64,000 nucleotides of DNA from Apostichopus japonicus (taxonomy: Eukaryota; Echinodermata; Holothuroidea; Aspidochirotida; Stichopodidae), in NCBI RefSeq assembly GCF_037975245.1, contig NC_092575.1, positions 23,849,841 to 23,913,840 of the forward strand. Reading direction: 5' to 3'. This document shows positions 49,047 to 60,639 of this stretch, one piece after another. The notes under the pieces were generated by a model that did not search any database, was not told where the DNA came from, and saw nothing but the letters and a program-made list of their open reading frames with translations. The position numbers were made by a program, and so were the translations under genes. How positions within the stretch are numbered: the stretch's first letter is position 1; every line of letters begins with the position of its first letter.

Positions 49047-49291
49047 TAACACTCTGAGGAAGAGTCTTGCCTGGCTTGGATCCACAGAACTACGGTTGGA
49101 AGAGCAAGAATGGGTGCTACAGCCCTGACTGGTTTGAGGGACCGGCTCTCCCAGATCATCTATTCCAAGAGGGGGAACTGAGCGAAGATTTTCAAAGTAG
49201 CCGACCAGACGTGGCTTCCGAGTTTGATGGCGATGATTCAAGTACTGAACCATCTTGGAGTGATGACTCCGACAATGAAACATTGATTTGA
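49047..49291 (+). pseudogene. Coding relic inside the foldback element
   Basis: Open segment encoding NYGWKSKNGCYSPDWFEG, ALPDHLF and a Ser/Asp/Glu-rich tail (DGDDSSTEPSWSDDSDNE) before a stop. The YGW...P.WF.G..LP pattern followed by an acidic tail recalls the C-terminus of uncharacterised, probably transposon-related proteins of cnidarians and echinoderms. That link is from memory of pattern only. If correct, this could be the last exon of a captured or original element gene. Confidence 0.4.
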
Positions 49292-49847
49292 GCTTCCATT
49301 GTCTTTTTAGAATCAAGTTCATGGGAATACTTAATTTTCATAAACTTAGAGATCTGTCTGAATGGCAAATGCAGTGTCTTTTTACAATGCACACACTCCA
49401 GTGTTTAATCACTGTCAAGAGACATGAATTCTCAGTTCTTATACTTCGAACCTAACATGTGTCATATTCAGAGTAATCACATAATGATCTTTTGTTACTA
49501 TCTTTGCCAATTATGATTTTAGTTCATTTTAAACTAGCAAGATGACTTTCTTCAAAGGTAAAAGATCCCTTCATAGATGAAAACAAAAACCCTCATCTAG
49601 CATTCATATTTCTGAAAAATGGATGCCACATCTATTTGTTGGACTTGTTACAAGCTATTCGAATTGAATTAGTGTAATGATGGAAGTTCTAAAAGACCAA
49701 GATGGAGTAATATACGCCAATTACTCATTTTATATTTTGCATCAGGGAATGGAGTCATACGTGGTGATATCAGTATTTGTTTGTTCAATCTTAGCATTTT
49801 AAGTCCTTTAAAGAGTGTACCTAGCATAAAGGTACATATACATTTCT

Positions 49848-49940
49848 ATGCTTCAATTATGTATCTTTTAAAAACCATATTGGACAGTTTCAACTTGAAA
49901 CTGTCCAATATGGTTTTTAAAAGATACATAATTGAAGCAT
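49848..49940. repeat. Perfect 93-bp palindrome
   Basis: Arms of 46 bases are exact reverse complements with a single central base (C at 49,894). The outer part reads 'atgcttcaattatgtatc' on both strands. No mismatch was found. It lies in the unique middle of the foldback element and could form a cruciform or, if transcribed, a long hairpin. Confidence 0.95.
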
Positions 49941-51268
49941 TACTTTCAACCCAAACCTTTATCGTTAAGTACACGTTATAAAGCATTTTCACCATTGTTT
50001 GATAATTGTTTCTTTGTCTGAGCTTAAGAAACAAAACAATCTCTTTTGTTCGACTACATGTATGTCTTAAGATGACACTTAAGCGTTCTTTCTCAAGATT
50101 TTAAACTTTGTAGATTTACAATGCTAACGTAAACACAGTGTTTTAAGATACAAAATGATTTTTGGTTTCTTATTTACAATACATAAACTGATTTTAATCT
50201 GCTCCAGTGTTTCCAGCGAAACAAAGTAACTGTCAAGTTAAACACTGCTCACGATACAAAGTACTGACTGGATAAAAGGAAAAAGAATAGATAAAAGGAA
50301 CAAGAATGGATTTGAGAATGCATTATAACTGTCAGGATCTCCCTCAAAGACTGAGTTCGCGTCATTTTTGTTTTGCTCAATGAAATGTTCAGTAATTGAT
50401 ACACCTACTAGTATACTAATCTCATTATTCCATTGGCCTATGTAGCGGGAAGGCATTTGAATAATTCAGGATGTTCTTGATTGTTATAGATTGGTTTCTT
50501 GTGGCATCTTAACTATTTAAACTGCATATTTCTTTTACATGTGGAGGGCCTTTTGCAGAAGAAAATTTGTATTGCATTGGCATTTCTTTACTCTGTGGAA
50601 TGTTACAAATGTCATGTCACAAGGCACATATATTCTGCATCAATATACAATCCATTAGGCCCATATAGGGCCGCATTGGGCAACCTATTCTTTCTATCCG
50701 GTGGGACCTATGCAGAAGAAAATTTGTCTTGCATTGGCAGTTCTTTAATCTGTGGAAAGTACCTTTGCATTTGATATTGGTTTTTTGTGGTACCAACTAT
50801 GATTGATCATAGCCCATTTGGGGGCCATTTTTTTAGTGTGTCTGTTGGCCCCTTTGTAGCAGAAAATTTGTCTGGCATGATTATTTGCATAGTCTGTAAG
50901 ATCAACCCGAACATTCTAAACCGGTTTTGAGTAGTACCTTGCATATTTAATCTTGGTCAATGCTACGATAATGGGCATTTGGGCCATATTTAGGGGCGTC
51001 TGGAGGGCCCTTAGCAGCAGAAAATTTGTCTGTCATGGGCCATTCAGTACTATGTGGCATTCATGCATTAAGTTGACATTTGTTTCAAGTGGTACCTCGT
51101 TCGTTTGATCAGATGCATTTTTTGGCCCCCTTTAACCGGCCCCATGGGCCACATGCAGCAGAGCGACCACGGCAGACGTCCACTTTTGGATATACTGGGT
51201 TTTTCCACAAATGTTCCAATACTCAGATATTGGTACCTCGTTCGTTTGATCAAAGTGCTCTGGGCTGC

Positions 51269-52474
51269 TTGCTTTTCGCTTCCTTTGCTCAATTTTTTAG
51301 GGGAATGGTGTTACTGTAGCTTAAAATGCGGAGAATAATCACGAGATTAATAATTTGCTATGCCAACAACATGATTGTTGCACATTACTCTAAAAATGCA
51401 GTAGAACTGTAGTATTTTAATTGATTATGGGACATGCCTGATTTTGGGCAACTGACCAATCATAGGGCTGCTTCTCGTGACCTTTTGACCCGGCCCGAAC
51501 TTATTTTGTTTACATCTACTGTAGCTAGCCTAGATCACGCACTGTCTGCATATAGAGCCTGTAGCCCATCCATTGCTCCATCTATCGGAGATGGCAGTCC
51601 AAATGATCAGAAACGTTTTGACAAAGGCAAGAATAGAATAACTGTAGACGCCAAATAAAGTCATAAAATATATGTGTACAATTGTATGATATTGTAGGCA
51701 AATGAGGTCGAAATTTCTGTTGGTTAAGTACGTAGACCTACACTGCAAAGTTGTAACGCCTAACGCCGGTTGGGATTGCGATATTGCATTAGCCTACATA
51801 TATCTGCCTGACCAAAGTCTTCGTTGACGTTAGACTTAGCAAACAATATAGGCTATGCCTCTGCTTGGCCTAGTTTATGATGTCCTTATAGTACGGACGA
51901 TTTAACGCTGGTACATACAATGTTGTTTATTCCTAGATTTCTAATCGAGGAATTGCTGCAATGAGCAGGGTTGACTTTCGTATCAATTTGTATTGGCGTA
52001 GGCCTACGCCTTATGTTAGTTGTTGCTCCTATTTAGTTTTAACATAATAAATAATCAGAACCATCCTTGGCATGGGCCTACTTAGCTGATGGTGACGTTA
52101 GATCGTAGATGGTATAATTGCTCAGACTAACCCTAATGATTAGCCTACTGGCAAAGATGCTAGACTTATCCTTTTGCCAAATTTGCTTGATTTTTAATTG
52201 TAATTACTGTAACTGTACATTAGATGCAATAGGGCTAGGCTCTGCACAAGTCAATAAGAAGCAAAGACGTTTTGATAAAAAAAAAACCAAGGTTTTGCAA
52301 AGTACCATAACACTAGGATCTGTTCAAGTGGATTGCACTTGGCCTAGCCTCTATCCCATGGACCAGGAAAGCAGCCACTGTGCCTCACTACTCCATATCG
52401 ACTAGCTATGGTTATGAATGCGTGACCTAGTAAAGTTCCAGCTTTTTGTTTTATTTTGCTATTTTCTCTAACAG
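51269..52474. other. No confident gene; two faint coding echoes
   Basis: Short segments at about 51,600 (QKRFDKGKNRITV) and 52,260 (KQRRFDKKKTKV) resemble each other weakly. Otherwise TAGGCC-rich non-coding DNA. Confidence 0.3.
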
Positions 52475-52769
52475 TTTGATGATGACTTCTCACAAATGTG
52501 CAGTCCATTGTGCTGGGAAGATTGGGCCATTAACAATGTTCACCCCAATCAGTTGGTCTAAAGTTATTGCCAGTGCTGAGGAATGGTGCAAATTATCTGG
52601 CCCACATGTGATGTTGCTCACAAAGTTCTATCCACCTGCAAAGAACAGCCTGACAGCTTTGAGGACATCTTCTACCATCGTGATTGCTATGCAGCTTTTA
52701 CCAACAAAACAGATATTATCAGAGCAAAGAAACGACAGATGAAATTACCTCAACATAAAGCAGTTGAAG
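52475..52769 (+). pseudogene. Frameshifted exon of an unnamed cysteine-motif protein
   Basis: Acceptor ctctaacag and donor gtaaga, leaving in phase 1. The first frame encodes MTSHKCAVHCAGKIGPLTMF, then TPISWSKVIASAEEWCKL. Near 52,600 the meaningful frame switches to CDVAHKVLSTCKEQ, IFYHRDCYAAFTNKTD and IIRAKKRQ. The C..HC start and FYHRDCY..FTN core recall a family of uncharacterised, probably transposon-derived proteins. The switch without an intron means the gene is broken or the sequence has an indel error. Confidence 0.5.
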
Positions 52770-53866
52770 GTAAGAAGTTTGTCAAAATGCATTTTATTAT
52801 GAGGTAAAGGTATTCTGTATTGATCCCAAATATGCCTCATTTTCAAATATGGTAACTTTGGGTCAAAACCCTTTAACTATTTTATTACCACCCTGGGGCA
52901 AATTTACCTCACCAGGACATTCAGTCATCTTGTGTGCTCATGTAGTATGTCTAAGAACAAATTGGAAAGTAAAGACCCACAGGGAGCGATTTTTTGAAAA
53001 CTTGTAGTTCTAAATTATAGCATGCTTTAATTTGGGGCTAATACAGGCTACCTTTAAACAGTAATGAAATACAGAAAAATGTTAAATGAACACAAACAAA
53101 TTGTTTTAATGATGTGATGTAACACTTCTTAGATCAATTCACTTGTTGGAACTTTAAAAGCTCATTTCCCTTGCATACAATGTAATTTTACTGCTTGAAT
53201 TTACATTGGTATGTGAGTACGTGGTTAATAAGTACTGCAGATTTCTAGAAGATTTAGTGTGAGCAAAAAGGTATTTAGATATCCTGTCTTGAAGGTAGTT
53301 GCCTCTAAGGCATGATTTTGTTAAATGAGTTTATCTGACTACACATGAAATTGGGAATTGAAGAATTGTTAGAAAACCTGCAGTGCAGTTTGATATGAAT
53401 TTTGAAAACATTAGGTGAAATGAAGGAAGATAAGACCATTAGACATCTTGTTATCATTTATGAATTTTAAAATGAGGCTAGTTTGTTATGAATAGCAACA
53501 AAAAAGGATGTTCAATCATCATTTTAGCTTTAATCTGTTAGCAGAAAGGCATAATTTGAAATTGATAAAGATCAGTTGTATGTTTTCTAAATTGAGTGAG
53601 GCTTCACTGTGCTATGTGTCATGCTGTCATTTCTAAGACAAAAATAAATTTCTGTGCAACAAATAGTCAGTGTCTTTTGGGCCCACATAAAATGTGAGAA
53701 AAGCTGTCAGTCACAGACATCTCTGAAAAGGAATTGTTCCAATTCAACATAGGAATGTTATACACAAAAAACATATCAACCCAACAAAGCAACTGTATGT
53801 CACTTTCAGATAGAGGAGGTATCCTGAGGGATTTTAATTGTTTTACATTTTTTAATTTGATTTCAG

Positions 53867-54021
53867 ATCTAGATACCTCTATTGAAGAAGATCACCAAAC
53901 AGACATTGATGAACCTCTCGAAAAACAACTCCAATCATCAAAGTTGGCTTCTTCCTCATCAAGGTCACAGAATGTGCTACCAGAGGAGTGTATAATCTAT
54001 AATATGAAGGAAGGCCTTTAG
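53867..54021 (+). pseudogene. Second exon of the same relic, with early stop
   Basis: Acceptor gatttcag in phase 1 matches the donor at 52,769. Encodes DLDTSIEEDHQTDIDEP and SSSSRSQNVLPEECIIYNMK, then a stop at 54,019-54,021. The 'S.RS...PEECIIC'-type segment is what would follow in an intact relative, but the second cysteine is replaced by tyrosine and the frame ends. The exon pair is therefore probably a dead copy. Confidence 0.45.
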
Positions 54022-54059
54022 CAAATCCAACTAACTAGCAATTATAATTTATTTCCAGA

Positions 54060-55640
54060 GTCATCATCAAATTGCTTAAAAAAGTATCATCTATTTGCAA
54101 GTACCCCATGTTTTTGTTGCTTTCAAATGTGAAATATAACTACATAAGTAAAACAAGTGTGAAAAATTAGTGGGGATATACATTGGAGTACATACAGAAA
54201 TGCACATTGATGAAAAATATTAATTCTAATAAAAAACCAACTTCCCACTTCGTTTGACCTAAAGTACATACAGTTGATGTGTTTTAGCTGCCAGTTGGTC
54301 ATCATATCTGTCGACCTCTATTTATCTAGGCTATATGTCACTGTTTTCAGCCACATGTGCTTTCGATGCGGACAGTGACATAAGTATTACAGGGCATGTG
54401 ACGTTTGTTCATCAACTCAGCTGGATCAGATTGTGAGACTTGTGAATCAGTCTTCGCTCCTGTTCTGAATCGTTTGGTTCGGTAGTAGCTGGCTCCGATC
54501 ATTGTGGTCGTACTTGTATCTGTTTTGTATTCGTCTTTTATACACTATTGTATGTATAGTTATAGGACTCTACTTCGGTATTGAGACCTCGTTTGTGACC
54601 ATTTTTGTGTTTAAGTGCATGATTTCTACCTATTATTGAGGGCTTCGTGCCGATGTATTGTTTGTATCGTGGCTGATTATAGTAATAGATTGCAAAATCT
54701 CAGCGCTCCTTCTTTACTCTTTAATCTATGTGTTATATTCTTTGCATGTAATAGCGGGGTTCAAGGCTCATCGTTAGTAACACATGTCCATCGAAGCCGC
54801 ATTTGTTTCCATACCACCACCAGTCCTCAATAGGGAATATTCAGGCACCAACCCCACCCCCCCCCCAATACCCCAAATCTTAGAGTGAGTTAACGCTACA
54901 ATATGCCCTATAATTTATACAGAAAGCTGAAGCCAGTGTATCATGAATTTCTGACCACCAGAAATCTATTTATACCACAGAAACCAAAGAAAAGTTGTTA
55001 TGAAACTGGTCTCAATCAAGAATAATACATTCCTTTCAAGGTTCGAGGTTAGAGCTCAAGTAGATATAGAGATATCACAGCTAAAGTTCCTTCTGGTCAA
55101 TCCTCAAAAACAACAAAATGTTTGGTTACCTTGGCAACAGCAATACTTTCTGAAGTCATCATAATAGCATTGAATATTCTATGATACCATATTTCACATG
55201 TGTATGTAACTTTCAGTCATAAATTATTACATACAACCTCTGTGTTGTTTCTTAAACAGGTCGGATGATTTTCATAAAAAGTCTAATCAACGAGTAAAGG
55301 GCGCCCTCTATTTGGTTTTCTGTTAATTGTTCCCCCAGTCAGCATCGGACAAATTTCAAATTTGGTGGGCTTTTTGTTCTCCAGAAGACCCTTCATATGG
55401 ATTGTTTTATATTGCTCTACTCTTCCACCCTGGCTATAAAAAAAACTTCCAAATTCATCATAGCCATATATGGGCAGCTAGCCGCCATTTTGGTTCTTGG
55501 CACAGCCGTGTGCACATTTTGTCGCTGCCAACAAACAGAAAACCAAACCTTATATCAAATTGTACTCATTTTCACTCAAATCAAGTATTCCCTAAAAAAA
55601 TGAGCAAAATCCAAAAACTAAGCACTTTTTTGGCACATGG
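54060..55640. other. No gene seen
   Basis: AT-rich, includes a C-run near 54,857-54,868. Open frames in this interval have no recognisable motif or splice context. Confidence 0.35.
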
Positions 55641-55662
55641 AAGACGGCCTAAATGGTTATGA

Positions 55663-55742
55663 GTGCAATAGTGCAAATATTTCATGAGTTGAAATGAAAC
55701 AAATTACATCTTTCAACGAATGAAATATTTGCACTATTGCAC
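55663..55742. repeat. Strong hairpin, 23-bp perfect stem
   Basis: GTGCAATAGTGCAAATATTT followed by CAT at 55,663-55,685 pairs exactly with 55,720-55,742. After a 2-base mismatch the stem continues with 'gttgaaa' and 'tttcaac', leaving a loop of about 16 bases. An outer, weaker match (aatggtt / aaccatt) extends it. It has the size of a precursor hairpin or a tiny foldback MITE. Confidence 0.85.
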
Positions 55743-56274
55743 GAATAGAAACCATTCATTATTTGTTTTATACAACACCTTCAAAATTGGAGTATTAAGA
55801 TGGGTAAAATGCACTCATGCAACAGATTGTTTTGAACAGACAGGTTTCTCTGCTCTCTGACCATTGAAAAAAAGTGCTACCAAAAAAAGTATAACCCATG
55901 GTTCTATTTCATATGAGTGGAATAAAGCGGATTTTGCATGCAATCAACGAGCAATTGACCAATCAAATGACCATAATACAATTAGTTGATGTATAAAGCA
56001 GCATATCCCAATTATAGGTCATGCACTAGCCTTACTTGCAAAGTGCAACAGCTAGGCCTTTAGAGCCATATGACTCACCCAGGTCTTTTTTATACTCTAG
56101 GCCTAGGTCCTATGTGGAGTAAGACTAGGACTAATCGCCAAGGCGAGGCATATGCATCTGGACTTGGGTACCGATATTCATAGACTTTGATGCAAGTTCA
56201 TAGATGTTCAGGAAGGGGAACCCCTTTGGTTGGAGTGTCTTAATTCTCACAACCACACTGAAAACTTAAATTGG

Positions 56275-56642
56275 TTCACCGACTAACATAACGTTAGTCC
56301 ATCTGGTGCCTCTCCCGACTAACATAGCCTTGGTCAGTTGCTATACCGACTAATTTATTCCTTAGTCAGTTGGATTTCTTAGTCGGTCATCTTAGTCCGT
56401 CAGCTTAGTCGATCAACAATTTCTTAGTCGGTAAATGTATATTAGTCAGTTACATTAGTTGGTGACATTAGTCGGTCCTTACCGACTAATTTATATGAGC
56501 CACCGACTAGTTTATAGCAGGTTTTACATTAGTCAGGATGGTGCCTCTCCCGACTAACCTTTCTTAGTCCGTATCGACTAACTAGTTGCACCGACTAGAT
56601 TCACTGAAAGAATTAAACCCGACTAGTTTCACTGACTAGCAT
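56275..56642. repeat. Cluster of CCGACTAA / TTAGTCGG motifs
   Basis: About twenty copies of an 8-9 base motif, ccgactaa or its inverse ttagtcgg with one-base variants, occur in both orientations in 370 bp at irregular spacing. Two copies of 'ggtgcctctcccgactaa' lie 240 bases apart. The density is far above chance and resembles a transposase-binding subterminal region, but no element ends were identified. Confidence 0.75.
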
Positions 56643-56937
56643 CACTGAAAGAAAAGAGAGAAGAAGAAACACAAATAATGTGTACGTTGGCAGTATTTAT
56701 TTCTGATAAAACTTCTGATGTCTACAAAAGGCTGACTTTCGACAGATAGAGAAGAAATCACTGTAAATAAAATCTGAAAATCTGATTTTTTTTCCAACAA
56801 AGTTAAGACAAGTTAATGGATCAAACATGAATCGCAAAAGTATAGCACTGCACAATAATGCAAAGTTGAATCTTGGGCAAGGGTTCCTCATGACTTTCCT
56901 TTTAAAGTGGTACCCCAAATCGACACCAGTTAAGTCT

Positions 56938-57018
56938 TCACGAACAAAGAGTGTTTCTCTTAACTACAAATGGCCTCCCACTTGTCTTCAGGAAGCCAAA
57001 ATCTGCACCATTATTGAC
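56938..57018 (-). CDS. Possible last exon of a minus-strand gene (weak)
   Basis: Acceptor ctgttcacag on the minus strand, then VNNGADFGFLKTSGRPFVVK and RNTLCS, then TGA. Phase 0 matches the donor at 58,942, so the two could be joined across the foldback element. No family is recognised. Confidence 0.3.
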   Translation of the reverse strand, partial: VNNGADFGFLKTSGRPFVVKRNTLCS

Positions 57019-57282
57019 CTGTGAACAGAAAATATGATATACATGTAAGCACAGATACAGATATAGCACATGATAACTCACATTATCATAAACATACATT
57101 TACATTAAAATTTTATAACATATTGGGAGGTATACATTTAAATCTAGGTCCCTCAAATTATAAGCCAGGAATAGCAGCTTTACCAAATTATTATTAGCTT
57201 TGCACAGCATAACACCAAGTTATTTCTCAAAGCTTAATAATTATGTTAATCATGCTAATAATGATCCCAATAGACCGGGATC

Positions 57283-58797
57283 CCAGAGGGTTTGGTTAGC
57301 TGGGAAGGTAACCAATTGCCTTGTACATCACAATGTTCACAGTGCATTCCTGTATATGAAACCAGACGACTGGCAAACCGACTGTGGTGGGTGTGGCTGG
57401 GAGAGCAATTTTAAAGTCACCTGATAGCTAACCTAGATCAGTTTTCATGGTAACACATCAAAGTAAGTACAATATGTCAGGTATGGCCCCAAGAGCAACA
57501 AATGGCCATTGCCAGTAATTATTGGTGGTGGGGTACCCCTGCCAGTGATCTATAATTGACCCCTCAAGGCTGACCGAGGTCAGCTCATGAGGTAACCACT
57601 TGAAACCTACTGGAAAATGTTGGTTAGGGCTTCAGATACAACTGATGGGCATTGCCAGTAATTTTTATTGGTGGGGTACCCCTGCCAGTAGACTCCCAAA
57701 ATGCCCATGCCCCAATGACCTAGATGAGCTCATGATGTAACCAGTTGAAAACTACTGGAAAATGGTATCACTCCATATGTAAGGGATGGGAATTTCCAGT
57801 AATTTATATTGGGGGGGGGGGGTACCCCTGCCAGTAGACCCCCAAAATGCCCATTCCCTCATTGACCTAGGTCAGCTCATGAGATAACCAGTTGAAAAAT
57901 TACTGGAAAATGATAGGTATCACTTCATATGTAAGGGATGGGCATTTCCAGTCATTTACATTGGTGGGGTAACCCTGCCAGTAGACCCCCAAAATGCCCA
58001 TCCCCCATTGACCTAGATTAGCTCATGAGGTAACCAGTTGAAAACTACTGTAAAATGATTGGCAGGACTCTATATATATGTAAGGGATGGGCATTTCCAG
58101 TAATTTATATTAGTGGGGTACCCCTGCCAGTAGACCCCCAAAATGCCCCCCCCCCCTCATTGATCTAGGTCAGCTCATGATTTAACCAGTTGAAAACTAC
58201 TGGAAAATTATTAACAGGATTCTATATGTAAGGGATGGGCGGACTCTGGCAGTGGTGGCCCACCAATATAAAATACTGGAAATGCCCATCCTTACATATG
58301 AAGTGATACCTATCATTTTCCTGTAGGTTTCAACTGGTCAAATCATGAGCTCACCTAGGTCAATGAGGGGATGGGCATATTGGGGGTCTACTGGCAGGGG
58401 TACCCCACCAATAAAAATTACTGGCAATGCCCATCCCTTGTATCTGAAGTCCTAACCAACATTTTCCAGTAGGTTTCAAGTGGTTACCTCATGAGCTGAC
58501 CTAGGTCAGCCGTGAGGGGTCAATTATAGATCACTGGCAGGGGTACCCCACCACCAATAATTACTGGCAATGGCCATTTGTTGCTCTTGGGGCCATACCT
58601 GACACATTGTTCTTACTTTGATGTGGTTACCATGAAAGCTGCTCTAGGTTAGCTATTAGGTGACTTTAAAATTGCTCTCCCAGCCACATCCACCACAGTC
58701 GGTTTGCCAGTCGTCAGGTTTCATATACAGGAATGCATTGTGAACATTGTGATGTACCAGGCAATTGGTTACCTTCCCAGCTAACCAAACCCTCTGG
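57283..58797. mobile_element. 1.5-kb foldback element with tandem-repeat arms
   Basis: Left end 'ccagagggtttggttagctg' and right end its exact inverse. The left arm (to about 58,230) and right arm (from about 58,240) meet almost without spacer, giving one giant hairpin. Arms hold ~147-bp units with 'ggtacccctgccagt' and 'aaaactactggaaaatg', five on the left and about three on the right. Shares 'gaggtaaccacttgaaacc' with the arms of the 47,895-51,268 element ('gaggtaccacttgaaacc'). No coding capacity. Confidence 0.85.
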
Positions 58798-58941
58798 ACT
58801 CCCGCTCTACAGATCAGTGAAAATTTGACCAAACTTATGAAGCTTGCACGTAAATGATAAACTAGACTGTTTTTTTTTAAAACAGGTTATGAAAAGTATC
58901 TTAAATATCATTAAACAGTTGGGTACAATAGTTAAACTCAC

Positions 58942-59155
58942 TCTTCCATCTTTTTTCTCTATGGTACTTGTTCCTTTGCTTTTTGGACTCTTGGATAAAC
59001 TCTTTTGTTCTGCGAAGGGTACCAATATATCATCTTAAAACATGTCTTTAAGCCATATATAACACAGTTCTCCTCTTCTGTTGTTGCCTCCACACTGGTG
59101 TCGTACATCACAGGAAAGCTCACCCTTGACTTAGATATTTGGCTTTTCAATTCCT
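58942..59155 (-). CDS. Possible exon(s) of a minus-strand gene (weak)
   Basis: On the minus strand an acceptor (ttttttccag) at 59,155 opens a frame with SQISKSRVSFPVMYDTSVEA and ends at a stop before the good donor aga|gtgagt at 58,942. The frame that reaches that donor encodes PFAEQKSLSKSPKSKGTSTI and EKKDGR and is open only after about 59,034. The conflict means a missed short intron, a frameshift or a false exon. Confidence 0.28.
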
Positions 59156-59239
59156 GCTGGAAAAAAGAAACAGCAGAGTATTCATCATTTGAAAAAAAAA
59201 ATAAATAAAGTTGTCACCACAAAGTTATGTGAGATTTGC

Positions 59240-60620
59240 TTCCACTATAGTCTCAAAAAACAATCCCAAAGTTTGAAGCAGACTGTATAAAGCTGAAAAT
59301 TTGAACGAGAGTGTCATCACCATTGCAACCAGAATCAAATGCCCAGAATACAGAGATAATAAAACATGGGCTAAATCTTTGTTTGTTTTTATGATCTTTA
59401 AAAATATAAAATTTTAGAAACAGAAATGCACTGAGCCAACTTATTTATAGGCCTAATCGTTTTTAGTTGTTATTTTGCTTGCTCACATAACAAGCCTGTT
59501 TAGACCTAGGCTAGAGGAGAATCAGTACTTTGTTACACTAAGTTTGTCTACGGTCGTTTTGATTTAGTCTTACTAGTAGTACTAAAGTATATAATGGACC
59601 GGCGAAGACTAGAGAATACCCAGAGTTTTAGCAACTGCGTTAAACTGTATCATCTGATCTATTATTTACGCCAATGAGTTTCATTCAATCTAGGATCAAA
59701 AAGAGAAAACTAATTAATCTTAACCTTTAAACTTTGCTACTAAACAGATATGCTTGAATTACAAATAAATGTCAAAAAAACATCATAATCTAAGAATCGA
59801 TGCATATACATACACATAAACAGAATAATTTGAATTCGCGCAAGTGAACCCTGCACTACATTGGACAGTAAAAAAACGTGCAATTAGACCAAACTAAACA
59901 TACTAAATTTTCCGTTACTTCTACATAAAATATCAATACAAATACAACAACTTACTCTTTTGGCAGTATACTAAAAGCACATGTTATAATAACTTCAGAC
60001 TATCAAGCTTTCCTGAAAAAAAACGGTTAATACTTCTTACAGTAAGCAAGTCGACCGTGAAGGAATGTCGCAATTGCTTCCTGGGCGTGACCGGAAATTA
60101 AATACTAAAAAATGATAAATGAAAAGGTTAAATAGAACTGAAGCGTGCATCCTGACTGCTCGCAACATATAATACCGTTGACTAGCCAACATAATGTGTT
60201 CAGCCGACTGTGACTGTACGTTTGAAGGTCTAGCCTTGCTTATTCAATATCACAAAGCCTACCCATTTAGATTCACATGGGAAATTACAGGAAATCTTTA
60301 CCAAATGAGTGTAGACTGCAAATAAACTATTGAGCCTTATAGTTCCAGCATTTGTTTGGGAATAAATTAGAAGATTATGTGCCACTGTTCAATCTAGCCC
60401 AATACACACATAACACATTGTTAATTGGTGTTTAGAATGCACACTTTAGTGACCGGTGTGAAGTTAGATACTTATTCCCCGTTCCTCGTTCGATATTCGC
60501 GAATGAGTAACTGCTACCTATTCAGTTACGTATTCGACAATGGTATCGACGTAACACCTCTGGCAAGGCAAAAGCTTTCTTACAAGATGATCAACATTTG
60601 GTCGTGGTAAGAGGTTCATC
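59240..60620. other. No gene seen
   Basis: AT-rich. A CpG-containing patch at 60,050-60,100 with a GTAAGA donor on the minus strand could be the first exon and promoter of the weak minus-strand gene; this is speculative. Confidence 0.3.
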
Positions 60621-60639
60621 TATTGGTCATATACTCTAA

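Larger units (their letters stand above)
47895..51268. mobile_element. 3.4-kb foldback element with long inverted arms
   Basis: Outer ends read 'gcagcccagagcactttgat' on the left and its exact inverse on the right. The left arm (to about 48,880) and right arm (from about 50,560) are inverted copies, and pair up again at their inner edges around 'gccttgtaacatgacat'. The arms consist of ~150-bp units containing 'gaacgaggtaccacttgaaa' and 'cagacaaattttctgctg'. The left arm holds more units than the right. The middle 1.7 kb carries a coding relic and a 93-bp palindrome. No target duplication was evident. Confidence 0.85.

Noticed and set aside
49781-50034. Similar short proteins on both strands around 49.8-50.0 kb
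   Set aside because: The similarity is caused by the 93-bp perfect palindrome.
54615-54833. Open frame possibly encoding a small cysteine-containing protein
   Set aside because: No motif, no splice context and no sign of selection that can be judged by eye.
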